Below, one piece after another: positions 1 through 10,637 of a stretch of DNA of 33,164 nucleotides (its first letter is position 1; each line of letters starts with the position of its first letter). The translations under genes and the position numbers were made by a program. The notes under the pieces are model-generated. The model saw nothing but the letters and a program-made list of their open reading frames with translations, was not told the DNA's origin and made no database searches. This DNA is from an uncultured Anaeroplasma sp. (GTDB lineage: Bacteria > Bacillota_I > Bacilli_A > Acholeplasmatales > Anaeroplasmataceae), in the NCBI GenBank assembly GCA_947592005.1, contig CANQDJ010000012.1:1-33164 (forward strand), given 5' to 3'.

Positions 1-49
1 GGTGTCTTTTTTTGAAGTAAAAATTATGGAATAATTTATTTTTGACTAT

Positions 50-78
50 TTATTAATAGTTGGATTTTATGGTATAAT
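50..78 (+). promoter_or_regulatory. Candidate extended -10 promoter for rpiB-upp-atp
   Basis: A TGG-TATAAT extended -10 lies at 70-78. A weak -35 (TTATTA, 50-55) is 17 bases upstream. It is the only good promoter seen before rpiB, and no comparable one was found before upp or the atp genes, so it may drive the whole 8 kb operon. Inferred from sequence match only. Confidence 0.55.
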
Positions 79-123
79 ATATAAAAATATGTAGGAATAA
101 TTTTTAAGATGGAGAGTTTTAAA

Positions 124-570
124 ATGAAAATATCTATTGGCTGTGATCATTCGGCTTTCGATTTGAAAAATAGTATTATATGTCATTTAAAAGAAAAAGG
201 ATATGAGATTTTAGATAGAGGAACATATTCTAAGGAAAGTTGTGATTATACGGATTATGGATATAAAGTGGCTTGTGATGTGAAAGATGGTATTGCCCAA
301 AGGGGAATCGTAATTTGTTTTACAGGCATCGGAATGTCTATTATAGCCAATAAAGTAAAAGGAATACGCTGTGCTTTGGTTTTAGATGAAGAAGCAGCGG
401 TGTTGACTAGAGAACATAATGATTCCAACTGTTTGGCACTATCTGCCAAGTATTTGACAGCGGATAAAGCAATAAAAATCGTGGATTTATGGTTGAACAC
501 CAAATTTTCCAATGAAGAAAGACATATTAGACGTGTTGAGAAAATCAAAAAATATGAGGAGGAAGTATAA
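124..570 (+). CDS. rpiB: Ribose-5-phosphate isomerase B
   Basis: Interconverts ribose 5-phosphate and ribulose 5-phosphate in the cytosolic pentose phosphate pathway. The 148-residue product has the RpiB/LacAB fold signatures: N-terminal IGCDH (5-9), catalytic Cys65 followed by TGIGMSI, and REHND around His98. I start at ATG 124 rather than the in-frame ATG at 109, because GGAGAG (111-116) is correctly placed for 124 and RpiB proteins begin MKI.IG.DH. The residue after the catalytic Cys is Phe66, where family members usually have Gly. It is first in a tight operon with upp (1 base between stop and start), as in Bacillus, although glyA, which lies between them there, is missing. Confidence 0.93.
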   Translation: MKISIGCDHSAFDLKNSIICHLKEKGYEILDRGTYSKESCDYTDYGYKVACDVKDGIAQRGIVICFTGIGMSIIANKVKGIRCALVLDEEAAVLTREHNDSNCLALSAKYLTADKAIKIVDLWLNTKFSNEERHIRRVEKIKKYEEEV

Positions 571-571
571 A

Positions 572-1195
572 ATGGCGGTTACGGTATTAAATCATTCTTT
601 GATTAAACACAAACTTACAAATATACGAAGAAAGGAAACAAAGACAAAAGATTTTTATCAAAATGTCAGTGAAATTGCGGGATTGATGGCGTATGAAATC
701 ACGAGAGATTTTCCGTTAAAAGAAGTAGAAATAGATACTCCTATTTGTAAAACCATTCAATATGAACTGGGTAACGATATTGTAATTGTACCTATTTTAA
801 GGGCAGGTTTGGGTATGGTTGATGGTATCCGTAGTATGATTCCTACTGCTAAAGTTGGTTTTGTAGGATTATATCGAGATGAAGAAACATTGGAGCCACA
901 TGAATACTATGCAAAATTTCCGGATACGATTGCTGATTCTATTGTTTTGCTTGTCGATCCGATGTTGGCAACCGGCGGAAGTGCGATAGCGGCTATATCT
1001 ATGTTAAAAAATCGTGGTTGTACCAATATTCGTTATGTTGGTCTTGTAGGGGCACCGGAAGGTGTAGAAGCATTGAGTCAAGCCCATCCTGATGTGGATA
1101 TTTATTTGGCAGCGTTAGATGAAAAACTAAACGATAAAGGATATATTGTTCCGGGACTTGGCGATTGCGGGGATAGATTGTTTGGTACGAAATAA
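572..1195 (+). CDS. upp: Uracil phosphoribosyltransferase
   Basis: Salvages uracil to UMP using PRPP. The 207-residue product has family-typical length, the PRPP loop [12 protein letters not shown] and the conserved C-terminal [11 protein letters not shown]. The reading frame is open further upstream (to 512), but ATG 572 gives the normal [15 protein letters not shown] start and has AGGAGG at 557-562. The next gene starts immediately after its TAA. Upp upstream of the atp operon is conserved synteny in Bacilli. Confidence 0.96.
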   Translation: MAVTVLNHSLIKHKLTNIRRKETKTKDFYQNVSEIAGLMAYEITRDFPLKEVEIDTPICKTIQYELGNDIVIVPILRAGLGMVDGIRSMIPTAKVGFVGLYRDEETLEPHEYYAKFPDTIADSIVLLVDPMLATGGSAIAAISMLKNRGCTNIRYVGLVGAPEGVEALSQAHPDVDIYLAALDEKLNDKGYIVPGLGDCGDRLFGTK

Positions 1196-1423
1196 ATGAA
1201 GGTTTCTAAATATGCGAAATTTTACGCTTTAGCAACCCAAGGAATTTTAACAATGCTTACATTACTCGGTATCGGTTTTTTAATCGGGTATAAAATTGAT
1301 AAAAATTCATTTTGGCCACCACTTTTAGCGTGTATTGGTATGTTGTGTGGACTTGTTATATTTATTTCCTATTTATTGTATTTGGTAAAAGGGGAAGATA
1401 AAAAAGATGAGTTTAAAAATTAG
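1196..1423 (+). CDS. atpZ: AtpZ-like small ATP synthase accessory membrane protein
   Basis: A 75-residue protein with two predicted membrane helices (about 12-33 and 41-63) joined by a short polar turn, and a charged C-terminus (EDKKDEFK). Length, topology and position directly before an AtpI-like gene and atpB fit the AtpZ/'F0F1-ATPase subunit' family, thought to help c-ring assembly or Mg2+ handling. The start codon follows the upp stop with no gap, so translation is probably coupled. The 3' end overlaps atpI by 17 bases. The family call rests on topology and context more than on motifs. Confidence 0.75.
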   Translation: MKVSKYAKFYALATQGILTMLTLLGIGFLIGYKIDKNSFWPPLLACIGMLCGLVIFISYLLYLVKGEDKKDEFKN

Positions 1424-1814
1424 TTATTTAATTGTTCCCATATCCATTGTTTTAGTAGCGATAATCACCGTTATTTTGGCAATTTGTGGACAAGGGTGGT
1501 ATTATTATTTACTTGGTGCTTTGGCAGGATTGTTGAATCATGGATTGTTGGTAAAGCAAACCGCTCGAATCGAACGATTTGCCAAACTGGATCCGGAAGG
1601 TAAAACATTAAATCCCAAAAAAACGGCTCTTTTATGGTATTTTTTAAGAGTTTTGGTTTTTGTCGGAGTTTTTGTGGCTTTAGCCTTTAAAGCGAACATC
1701 GCCGAAGATAAAAATGGTATTTGGTTGATTGTTACAGCATTGGGTGGATATTTGACAATTAAAGTGGTTATGATTATATGCTTACTGATTTCAAGGGAGA
1801 AGGTGAAAGAGTGA
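1407..1814 (+). CDS. atpI: AtpI-like ATP synthase subunit I
   Basis: A 135-residue integral membrane protein with four hydrophobic segments (about 7-27, 31-51, 72-92, 105-128). It sits in the atpI position ahead of atpB. AtpI is known as a chaperone for c-ring assembly that is not part of the finished enzyme. A purine-rich GGGGAAG (1390-1396) serves the ATG at 1407. The gene overlaps the previous CDS by 17 bases, and its TGA stop is embedded in the GTGA start of atpB, so translation should be coupled. Confidence 0.78.
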   Translation: MSLKISYLIVPISIVLVAIITVILAICGQGWYYYLLGALAGLLNHGLLVKQTARIERFAKLDPEGKTLNPKKTALLWYFLRVLVFVGVFVALAFKANIAEDKNGIWLIVTALGGYLTIKVVMIICLLISREKVKE

Positions 1815-2491
1815 GCTTTTGGGAAAGTTTTTTTAGTAAAATGAATAAACCCATTATTTCCACATTGATTATTACAGGTGTTTTATGTGTTGTATTCATT
1901 TTATTAAGTTTTAAAATCAAAAAGGTCGATCCAATGAAGAAAACACCTTTGTGGCTTGTCCCGTTTTTATGGCTTGTCGATTTGATGAATTCATTTATTA
2001 AAGATAATATCGGAATGCGTTGGAAGTCGTATTCCCCATGGTTTTTGACTTTGGTAATTTTTATTTTCTTTGCGAATACATCGGCTATTTATTTGTTGGA
2101 AAATCCGACAAGTTATCTATTGGTTACTTTTACTTTAGCAATGTGTTCTTTCTTTGTAATTCAAGCAACGAATATGGCCTCCAATGGAGTTCTAGGGTAT
2201 TTTAAAAGTTTTTTGGATCCCAATCCCGTTATGTTACCAATGAATATAATCAGTGAAATATCTTTGCCGATTTCATTATGCTTACGTCTTTTCGGTAATG
2301 TAATAAGCGGTACGGCGATTTCTATTTTAATTAAGCAAGGCTTTGGGTGGTTTTCCATTCCGGTTATGCCGATTATAAATGTTTTATTTGATTTTGCGTT
2401 TAGCATTATTCAAGTAGCAGTATTTGTTATTCTGTCTATTATCTTTACTTCTATGAAGATTAAAGATGAAGAAAAAATATATTCAAAATAA
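1811..2491 (+). CDS. atpB: F1Fo ATP synthase subunit a
   Basis: Forms the stator ion half-channels against the c-ring. The essential arginine is in LCLRLFGN (Arg159 with this start), preceded by PNPVMLPMNIISE, both typical of subunit a. I choose GTG 1811 (226 residues) over the in-frame ATG at 1778. GGGAGAAGG/AGGTGA lies just upstream, and GTGA overlaps the atpI stop by 4 bases, the same junction used at atpF/atpH. Several hydrophobic helices run through the protein. Confidence 0.95.
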   Translation: MSFWESFFSKMNKPIISTLIITGVLCVVFILLSFKIKKVDPMKKTPLWLVPFLWLVDLMNSFIKDNIGMRWKSYSPWFLTLVIFIFFANTSAIYLLENPTSYLLVTFTLAMCSFFVIQATNMASNGVLGYFKSFLDPNPVMLPMNIISEISLPISLCLRLFGNVISGTAISILIKQGFGWFSIPVMPIINVLFDFAFSIIQVAVFVILSIIFTSMKIKDEEKIYSK

Positions 2492-2506
2492 AGGAGAAAA
2501 AGAATT

Positions 2507-2773
2507 ATGGAATTTATGTCATTTTTAGCAACGTTTTTAGCGAATGCAACAGTAGGGGACGGATTAAAGGCTATCGGTGCCGCAATCGCCGTATTTACAG
2601 GTTTTGCTGCGGCTATCGGTGAAGGTAATGTAGCGGCTCATGCGGTAGATGCTATAGCACGTCAACCGGAAATGGCGGGTAATATTCGAATTACTATGTT
2701 GATAGGACAAGCCGTATCCGAAACGACCGGTCTATATGGATTTATTATAGCAATCTTATTATTATTTATGTAA
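2507..2773 (+). CDS. atpE: F1Fo ATP synthase subunit c, two-carboxylate (Na+-type) ion site
   Basis: An 88-residue two-helix proteolipid that forms the rotor ring. The cytoplasmic loop is ARQPE (51-55) and the essential carboxylate is Glu72 in AVSETTGLY. The alignment Glu39-33 residues-Glu72 matches Q32 and E65 of the Ilyobacter Na+ c subunit, but with Glu in place of Gln. Val70, Thr73 (for Ser66), Thr74 and Tyr77 also correspond to Na+-site positions. This is the two-carboxylate arrangement described for Fusobacterium nucleatum. SD AGGAGA (2491-2496) precedes the ATG. Na+ coupling is inferred from these residues. Confidence 0.96.
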   Translation: MEFMSFLATFLANATVGDGLKAIGAAIAVFTGFAAAIGEGNVAAHAVDAIARQPEMAGNIRITMLIGQAVSETTGLYGFIIAILLLFM

Positions 2774-2787
2774 TTTTAAGGAAAGGA

Positions 2788-2810
2788 AATTGTCTTAGTG
2801 TTAGACAATT
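2788..2810 (+). promoter_or_regulatory. Intercistronic hairpin between atpE and atpF
   Basis: AATTGTCT (2788-2795) pairs perfectly with AGACAATT (2803-2810) around a 7-base loop. The next base begins the AGGA ribosome-binding site of atpF (2811-2814). There is no T-run, so it is not an intrinsic terminator. It may stabilise the 3' end of atpE mRNA or restrain atpF translation, which would help make much more c than b subunit. Confidence 0.5.
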
Positions 2811-2822
2811 AGGATAATAAAA

Positions 2823-3386
2823 ATGTTTTTAAGTATAAGTGAAGCATTAGAGTCCATTGTTTCTACGGTTGAGCAAGCACTAGGACCTTTAGCGAATCTT
2901 AAGATTGAGGGTGTTCATGTGCGAGATATAATCATTCAACTTGTTTCAACCATTATTCTGTTTTTAGTTGTTCGCTTTTTCTTATGGAAACCGATTACCA
3001 ATATATTAGAAAAACGTCGGGAAGCAATCGATAAATCTTTAGAGGAGGCGTCTGTCGCAAGAGAAAATGCCAAACAAATCGAGGCGGAATTATCAACGGA
3101 GTTATCTAATGCGAAAATGCAAATTAAGGAACTTTTAGATAAAGCCGAAAAAGACGGAAATGCTAGAAGAGAAGAAATTATTAAAGATGCGAAAGAAGAA
3201 GCAAAACGTCGATTGGATAATTTAGAGTTGGAATTACAACAAGAAAAAAAGAATATGGAAAAAGAAATCAGACAAGAAATTGTCGATATTGCATTTGCGG
3301 CAGCGGAAAAAATTGTAGCCAAAGAAATCAATCATGATAAATATCTAAATGTGGTAGAAGATATTTTGAAGGAGGCTAATTCGTGA
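2823..3386 (+). CDS. atpF: F1Fo ATP synthase subunit b
   Basis: Peripheral stalk subunit of 187 residues. A single membrane helix (about 38-56, ending in WKP) is followed by a long charged helix with heptad character (about 60-170), the standard b-subunit layout. An extra N-terminal stretch of about 35 residues precedes the helix. It ends in a GTGA junction with atpH. Confidence 0.94.
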   Translation: MFLSISEALESIVSTVEQALGPLANLKIEGVHVRDIIIQLVSTIILFLVVRFFLWKPITNILEKRREAIDKSLEEASVARENAKQIEAELSTELSNAKMQIKELLDKAEKDGNARREEIIKDAKEEAKRRLDNLELELQQEKKNMEKEIRQEIVDIAFAAAEKIVAKEINHDKYLNVVEDILKEANS

Positions 3387-3898
3387 TAGAAGCAGAGTAT
3401 GCAAAGGCAATATATGATTTAGCCGTAGAAGAACACAAAGAGGAGAAATTTGTTTCTTGTTTCGAAACGATTATAGAAAGTTTAAAAGATAATGACTTTC
3501 AAAAAGTTTTAACCTCTCCGTTTATTCAATCAACGGAGAAAAAGAAAATAATTGAAAAAATATTTTCCGAGTTGGAAAAGACATTTGTGGATTTTCTTTA
3601 TGTTTTAATTGATAATCATCGTTTTGATCGGATAGATGATATTTACGATGAGTATAATAGATTGTTGTTGGAACAAAGAGATATTATTAAAATTGAAGTA
3701 CACAGTGCGGTTCCTTTAAATAGTATGCATATGGTTCATTTGATTGAATCTTTAAAGGAAAAATATAAAGACAAAAAAATAGAATTGGAAAATATAGTGG
3801 ATCCGACACTTATTGGAGGCATACAAATTATATCCGGAGGAGAATCTTTGGATATCAGTTTGAAAAACTCATTAAATAAACTTAAGGAAGCACTATAA
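3383..3898 (+). CDS. atpH: F1Fo ATP synthase subunit delta
   Basis: Links the peripheral stalk to the F1 head. The 171-residue product has the N-terminal AKAIYDLA signature, a helical N-domain, and the C-terminal [12 protein letters not shown] typical of OSCP/delta. It starts with GTG (3383), overlapping the atpF stop by 4 bases, with GGAGG at 3371-3375. Confidence 0.94.
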   Translation: MIEAEYAKAIYDLAVEEHKEEKFVSCFETIIESLKDNDFQKVLTSPFIQSTEKKKIIEKIFSELEKTFVDFLYVLIDNHRFDRIDDIYDEYNRLLLEQRDIIKIEVHSAVPLNSMHMVHLIESLKEKYKDKKIELENIVDPTLIGGIQIISGGESLDISLKNSLNKLKEAL

Positions 3899-3912
3899 GA
3901 AAGGATAAATGT

Positions 3913-5421
3913 ATGGCAAATATCAATTTATCTGAAATTTCAAGCCTAATTAAAGAACAAATAAAGGCTTATAAAGAAGATATTAAAACAGAAAATGTAG
4001 GACGAGTTGTTCAAGTTGGGGACGGTATTGCGTTGATTCACGGATTGGATAAGGCGATGGCTTCTGAGTTATTGATTTTTCCGAATGACGTGTACGGAAT
4101 GGTTCAAAATTTGGAAGCGGATTGCGTAGGTGCTATTTTACTTGGAGAAAGTTCTAAAGTAAAAGAAGGCGACGTGGTAAAATGTTCTGGTAGAATTTTG
4201 GAAGTTCCTGTAGGAGAAGAATTTATCGGAAGAGTTGTTAATCCGTTGGGGCAACCGATGGACGGATTAGGAGCAATTTCTGCTCAACATACTCGCCCGA
4301 TAGAAGTAAAAGCGACGGGAGTAATGGATCGTAGTAGTGTTAATACGCCATTGCAAACCGGTATTAAAGTTTTAGATGCGTTGGTTCCGATTGGAAGAGG
4401 ACAAAGAGAATTGATTATCGGCGATAGACAAACCGGTAAAACTTCTATTGCCGTAGATACTATTATCAATCAAAAAGGAAAAGATGTCATATGTATCTAT
4501 GTCGCAATAGGTCAAAAGGAATCTACGGTATCGAATGTATATGAAACGTTAAAAGAACACGATGCGATGAAGTATTCGATTATAGTAACAGCATCTGCGT
4601 CTTATCCTGCACCTATGCTTTATTTGGCACCATATGCCGGTGTAACTATGGCAGAATATTTTATGTTTGCTGGTAAAGATGTATTAATCGTTTATGACGA
4701 TTTATCCAAACACGCCGTGGCATATCGAGAAATGTCATTATTGCTTCATAGACCACCAGGACGGGAAGCATACCCGGGAGATGTATTTTATTTACATTCA
4801 AGATTGTTGGAACGGGCCGCTAAATTAAATGATAAATTGGGCGGAGGAAGCATTACGGCTTTGCCAATAATCGAAACACAAGCAGGTGATATTTCTGCAT
4901 ATATTCCTACGAATGTTATATCTATTACAGACGGACAAATTTTTTTACAGGCAGATTATTTTTATAAAGGAATCCGCCCTGCCATTAATGCTGGTCTATC
5001 TGTTTCTCGTGTCGGTGGTGCCGCACAAACAAAGGCGATAAAAAAAGTATCTGGAACGTTAAGATTGGATTTGGCTTCTTATAGAGAATTAGAGTCTTTT
5101 ACCCAATTCGGATCGGATTTGGATTCTTCTACGAAGGCTCGTCTGGAAAGAGGAAGAAGAACACAAGAAATATTAAAACAAGATTTACATAAAACCTTAT
5201 CTATGGAAGAGGAAGCAATGATTTTGTATTGTTTGACCCATTCTCATTTGGATAATATACCTGTTGAAAACTTGGCTAAATTTGAGGACGCTTTATATAT
5301 GGATATGAAGACCAATGAAGAAGCGAAGGCTTTGGCAGAAGAAATACGAACGAAGAAAGTATTGCCGGAAACGGATAAAATGGATACTTATATCGGTAAT
5401 TTTAAAAAAAGATTTATGTAG
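3913..5421 (+). CDS. atpA: F1Fo ATP synthase subunit alpha
   Basis: Regulatory nucleotide-binding subunit of F1, 502 residues, full length. The P-loop GDRQTGKTS is at 170-178 and the ATP synthase alpha/beta signature ([13 protein letters not shown]) is present. SD AAGGA (3901-3905) precedes ATG. It lies 14 bases after atpH. Confidence 0.98.
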   Translation: MANINLSEISSLIKEQIKAYKEDIKTENVGRVVQVGDGIALIHGLDKAMASELLIFPNDVYGMVQNLEADCVGAILLGESSKVKEGDVVKCSGRILEVPVGEEFIGRVVNPLGQPMDGLGAISAQHTRPIEVKATGVMDRSSVNTPLQTGIKVLDALVPIGRGQRELIIGDRQTGKTSIAVDTIINQKGKDVICIYVAIGQKESTVSNVYETLKEHDAMKYSIIVTASASYPAPMLYLAPYAGVTMAEYFMFAGKDVLIVYDDLSKHAVAYREMSLLLHRPPGREAYPGDVFYLHSRLLERAAKLNDKLGGGSITALPIIETQAGDISAYIPTNVISITDGQIFLQADYFYKGIRPAINAGLSVSRVGGAAQTKAIKKVSGTLRLDLASYRELESFTQFGSDLDSSTKARLERGRRTQEILKQDLHKTLSMEEEAMILYCLTHSHLDNIPVENLAKFEDALYMDMKTNEEAKALAEEIRTKKVLPETDKMDTYIGNFKKRFM

Positions 5422-5433
5422 GAGGATATAGTA

Positions 5434-8106
<2,673 letters not shown>

Positions 8107-8107
<1 letters not shown>

Positions 8108-8140
8108 AATGCCATATTATATGTATGGCATTTCTTTCTT
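8107..8140 (+). terminator. Terminator-like hairpin after atpC
   Basis: AAATGCCATA (8107-8116) pairs with TATGGCATTT (8124-8133) around a 7-base loop, followed by TTCTTTCTT. The tail is interrupted by C, and the SD of the next gene starts at 8141, leaving no room for a promoter. It probably terminates only part of the transcripts. Confidence 0.7.
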
Positions 8141-8151
8141 AAGGAGGATAT

Positions 8152-8373
8152 ATGTCAGCAATCGCAATTAATATTCAAGGATTAATTTATACTATTTTGT
8201 TTTGTATTTTTTTCTTATTAAGTTATTTTATCATTTTAGGAACAAGATTCGAACAATTATTCAAACAAGGAAGCACTTGGCAAATTCGTGCCGGACAATT
8301 TTTAGTTTCTATACTTTTGGCTTATTTTTTGGCTACGGCAGTAATGTCTTTGATAAATTCTATGCAATTTTAA
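8152..8373 (+). CDS. ywzB: DUF1146 (YwzB-like) small membrane protein
   Basis: A 73-residue protein with two hydrophobic segments (about 9-30 and 48-68) separated by a basic RFEQLFKQGSTWQIR loop, as in the DUF1146/YwzB family. In Bacillus ywzB also follows atpC and precedes the spoIID/spoIIQ region. The function is unknown. AAGGAGG (8141-8147) sits 4 bases before the ATG. It may be expressed by read-through of the hairpin after atpC. Confidence 0.8.
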   Translation: MSAIAINIQGLIYTILFCIFFLLSYFIILGTRFEQLFKQGSTWQIRAGQFLVSILLAYFLATAVMSLINSMQF

Positions 8374-8381
8374 AATTTTAT

Positions 8382-8410
8382 GTATATTCACCTAAATTTT
8401 GTCAATACTA
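8382..8410 (+). promoter_or_regulatory. Candidate sigma-F-type promoter for spoIIQ
   Basis: GTATA (8382-8386), 14 bases, then GTCAATACTA (8401-8410). Against the sigma-F consensus as I recall it (GYWTA and GGNRANAHTR) the -35 matches fully and the -10 at 9 of 10. SpoIIQ is a classical forespore sigma-F gene. The -10 ends 6 bases before AGGTGA, so the mRNA would start at the ribosome-binding site. The spacing is slightly short for sigma-F. Confidence 0.5.
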
Positions 8411-8427
8411 AAATTGAGGTGAAAGAC

Positions 8428-9108
8428 ATGAAAGAAAAAACAAAAAGATTTTTCATTGAAAAAAAGGAATTGTTAATATTTATCGGTGTAGTTGTATTTG
8501 TATTTGCGGCTGTAATCGGTATTGCAACTTTGGCTTTAAACTCAAGAAAGAAAGGAGAAACAGATATACCTGTTGATCCGACTCCAGATGTAAATGACCC
8601 ATCTACAAACGGAGGTTCCACTCCACAACCTAATTTACCTGTTGTTGAAAAATTTACTTTGCCTTTAACAGGAGATTACAAATTGGTTAGAACATTCTTT
8701 GATGAAACTTTATCAGATGAAGAATTAGAAAGTGCGGTTATTGTTACAGGAAGCGAATTTATCACTTCAACTGGGACAAGTTATGCAAAGGCTAATAACG
8801 CAACATTTGATGTTTTGGCAATTTACAGCGGAACAGTTCTTTCTGTAACAGAGGACGAGCTTGCCGGAACGACAGTTGAAATTAAACATTCTAATAATGT
8901 TGTAAGTGTTTATTCTTCCTTATCTGACGTTAAAGTAAAAGCAGGAGATACTGTAAAACAAGGTGCTGTTATCGCAAAGGCATCTACCTCTATCAATGAT
9001 ACTGAAGCAGGTGTGCATGTACATTTAGAAGTAAAAGTAAACGGTAAATATTTGAATCCTACTACAATCTTTGGAAAAGAAATCGAAGAAGTCGCAGAAG
9101 TAAAATAA
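8428..9108 (+). CDS. spoIIQ: SpoIIQ-like LytM/M23 domain sporulation protein, probably inactive
   Basis: A 226-residue bitopic protein: basic cytoplasmic N-terminus, membrane helix (about 14-37), a low-complexity Pro/Asp/Thr linker (about 43-70), then a LytM domain (about 75-215). In B. subtilis SpoIIQ in the forespore membrane binds SpoIIIAH across the intermembrane space. The second zinc motif HVH is present (His197, His199), but the first (H-x-G-x-D) reads Ser114-Thr-Gly-Thr-Ser118, so two zinc ligands are lost and a scaffold role is likely. I start at ATG 8428 behind GAGGTGA. The in-frame ATG at 8380 overlaps the candidate promoter. The context (ywzB before, spoIIID after) supports spoIIQ over a generic M23 peptidase. 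Confidence 0.88.
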   Translation: MKEKTKRFFIEKKELLIFIGVVVFVFAAVIGIATLALNSRKKGETDIPVDPTPDVNDPSTNGGSTPQPNLPVVEKFTLPLTGDYKLVRTFFDETLSDEELESAVIVTGSEFITSTGTSYAKANNATFDVLAIYSGTVLSVTEDELAGTTVEIKHSNNVVSVYSSLSDVKVKAGDTVKQGAVIAKASTSINDTEAGVHVHLEVKVNGKYLNPTTIFGKEIEEVAEVK

Positions 9109-9140
9109 AACCATTTATACAGAATAAAGTAGATAAAAAC

Positions 9141-9186
9141 GGACTATGGGAATGACTTGAAATTTTCATAGTTCATTTTTTATTTT
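9141..9186 (+). terminator. Rho-independent terminator after spoIIQ
   Basis: GGACTATGGGAA (9141-9152) pairs with TTTTCATAGTTC (9163-9174), a 12-pair stem with three G-U pairs and a 10-base loop, followed by ATTTTTTATTTT. Confidence 0.85.
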
Positions 9187-9192
9187 AAAAAA

Positions 9193-9229
9193 TCGTAAAA
9201 AGCACAAATATTTTTGTGTTTTTTTACGA
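9193..9229. repeat. Long inverted repeat upstream of the HTH/TPR regulator
   Basis: TCGTAAAAA (9193-9201) pairs with TTTTTACGA (9221-9229). Inside it CACAAA (9203-9208) pairs with TTTGTG (9213-9218) around TATT. It could be a second terminator (T-rich arm but no following T-run) or an operator for the gene at 9286. The CACAA/TTGTG half-sites recur upstream of the peptide gene. Confidence 0.6.
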
Positions 9230-9285
9230 AAATGATTTAAAAAAAATAAAATTCATTGTAAAATGGAATAGAAGGAGTGGAACAT

Positions 9286-10500
9286 ATGAAATATATTTAT
9301 AATTTTAATTTGAAAGATGTTGTAAACATTGACAACTACTATACTTTTTTGGAAATTTATCTGAAAGAAAATCATATTTTGAAAAAGGATTTTTTTGATA
9401 AAACAGGTATTTGTCCGAATTCTTATCGTTTCTTTTTAAAAAACAAAGAAAAAAACAAACATTATTATTATGGAATAATTTCCAAAAAATACAACATCAT
9501 TATTCCAACAAATGAACAATTAATCACATTATCCCAACAATATTCCAAGATCTTTGAAGATATTTTATATAAAAGAGTTGAAAAATATGAGGAAGATTTA
9601 AAAATAATAGAAGATGTCCTAGGAGATACATCTACCGAAAATAGAACGATTGCTTCTATGCATGAAATTTATTTCTATATCTTAGAAGTATTTTTGAAAA
9701 TATCATTGGGAAAATTAATTAGACAAGATAGATTAAATATTCTACAAATATTTATTGAAACATTAAAATCATATAAATCTTTAATAATAAAGGATTATTA
9801 TGTTTTATATAATATGCTTGTAATAACATATCAAGGATTAAAAAATACCATTGACGAAAATACCATAGAAAATACAATTAATTCTGCAAACGACTATTAC
9901 TTTTTTCAACCTTTAATGTATAAAATCATTTCGGATTCATATTATTTGGTAGGAAATTATATTAATTCTGTTGTTTATGGTCAAAAATCTTATGACGGAT
10001 TCATACAATGTTCGAATTTCTTTAGGGCTGTTTCTATAAAAACCAATATAGCCTATTCTTATATAATGGGAAATAGTTTTTTACAAGCCTATTATACTCT
10101 TCAAGAACTATATTATGGCTTAGAAAATTATAATATAAAACAACAAACTGCCATACTTCGAGGAATGAGTGAATCTTTTATATTTTTAAATAAATATGAA
10201 GAAGTATATGAATTACTTCAGAATCACTTAGATATAGATCGAGTAGAATTACAAATAGAATATGCCTTTGTTTTGTATAAGTTGGATAAAAAAGAAGAAT
10301 TTTTGAATTTATATCAAACATATATGAACAAATCAAATATAGAAATTTATAAAACGTATACTTGCGTTTTAGAATATATATATAGTTTATATTTAAAAAA
10401 TGAAAATATAGAAAAAAATAGCACTATATTGCGTATGACAGTCAAAGAATTAGGCAATTCAACATTTGTCAAATTTTGTAAATTTTTGTCGAAAATGTAA
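9286..10500 (+). CDS. Putative RNPP-like regulator: N-terminal HTH, helical TPR-like C-terminus
   Basis: A 404-residue, fully helical-looking, Lys/Asn/Tyr-rich cytoplasmic protein that I cannot assign to a named family with certainty. Residues 18-57 look like a degenerate XRE helix-turn-helix (LKKDFFDKTGICPNSYRFFL). From about 200 onward there are tandem 33-37 residue helical hairpins resembling TPRs, the clearest at 209-238, 244-280 and 284-316, each with the small residue/aromatic spacing of the motif. HTH plus TPR with a short exported-peptide gene downstream is the RNPP (PlcR/NprR/Rgg) layout. ATG 9286 is chosen over GTG 9277 because AAGGAGTGG lies at 9272-9280. The gene is markedly AT-richer than its neighbours (12 G/C in 9301-9360 against 23 in 6301-6360). 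A plain TPR protein without DNA binding is the alternative. Confidence 0.65.
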   Translation: MKYIYNFNLKDVVNIDNYYTFLEIYLKENHILKKDFFDKTGICPNSYRFFLKNKEKNKHYYYGIISKKYNIIIPTNEQLITLSQQYSKIFEDILYKRVEKYEEDLKIIEDVLGDTSTENRTIASMHEIYFYILEVFLKISLGKLIRQDRLNILQIFIETLKSYKSLIIKDYYVLYNMLVITYQGLKNTIDENTIENTINSANDYYFFQPLMYKIISDSYYLVGNYINSVVYGQKSYDGFIQCSNFFRAVSIKTNIAYSYIMGNSFLQAYYTLQELYYGLENYNIKQQTAILRGMSESFIFLNKYEEVYELLQNHLDIDRVELQIEYAFVLYKLDKKEEFLNLYQTYMNKSNIEIYKTYTCVLEYIYSLYLKNENIEKNSTILRMTVKELGNSTFVKFCKFLSKM

Positions 10501-10508
10501 ATCGTTTT

Positions 10509-10549
10509 AAGACTTTTTCTAAATTTAAAAGAAGAAGTCTTTTTCTTTT
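10509..10549 (+). terminator. Rho-independent terminator after the HTH/TPR gene
   Basis: AAGACTTTTTCT (10509-10520) pairs with AGAAGAAGTCTT (10530-10541), 12 pairs with one G-T, 9-base loop, followed by TTTCTTTT. It separates the regulator transcript from the peptide gene. Confidence 0.85.
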
Positions 10550-10585
10550 GAATTTTAAATTCTAACCGTAAGTTATCATTTTATA

Positions 10586-10598
10586 TTGTGAAACACAA
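10586..10598. promoter_or_regulatory. Candidate activator site TTGTG-AAA-CACAA
   Basis: A perfect 5-3-5 inverted repeat ending 10 bases before the -35 box of the peptide promoter. Its centre lies about 52 bases before the expected start, a usual activator position. The same half-sites occur in the inverted repeat upstream of the regulator (9203-9218). Confidence 0.4.
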
Positions 10599-10608
10599 AA
10601 AATCAAAT

Positions 10609-10637
10609 TTGAAAGATTCCTATAAAACTTATAAAAT
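10609..10637 (+). promoter_or_regulatory. Sigma-A-type promoter of the peptide gene
   Basis: TTGAAA (10609-10614), 17-base spacer, TAAAAT (10632-10637). Transcription would begin near 10644, just before GAGGAGG (10655-10661). It is well matched and gives the peptide its own monocistronic transcript. Confidence 0.7.

Noticed and set aside
21-45. AAATTAT-GGA-ATAATTT stem with following T as terminator of an upstream gene
   Set aside because: All-AT 7-base stem with a 3-base loop; too weak to support, and the upstream gene is outside the window.
255-548. Antisense ORFs within rpiB, atpF, pulA, pheS, recG, plsX, dnaD and others
   Set aside because: All lie opposite clearly identified genes, have no ribosome-binding sites or family features, and are explained by low stop frequency on the opposite strand.
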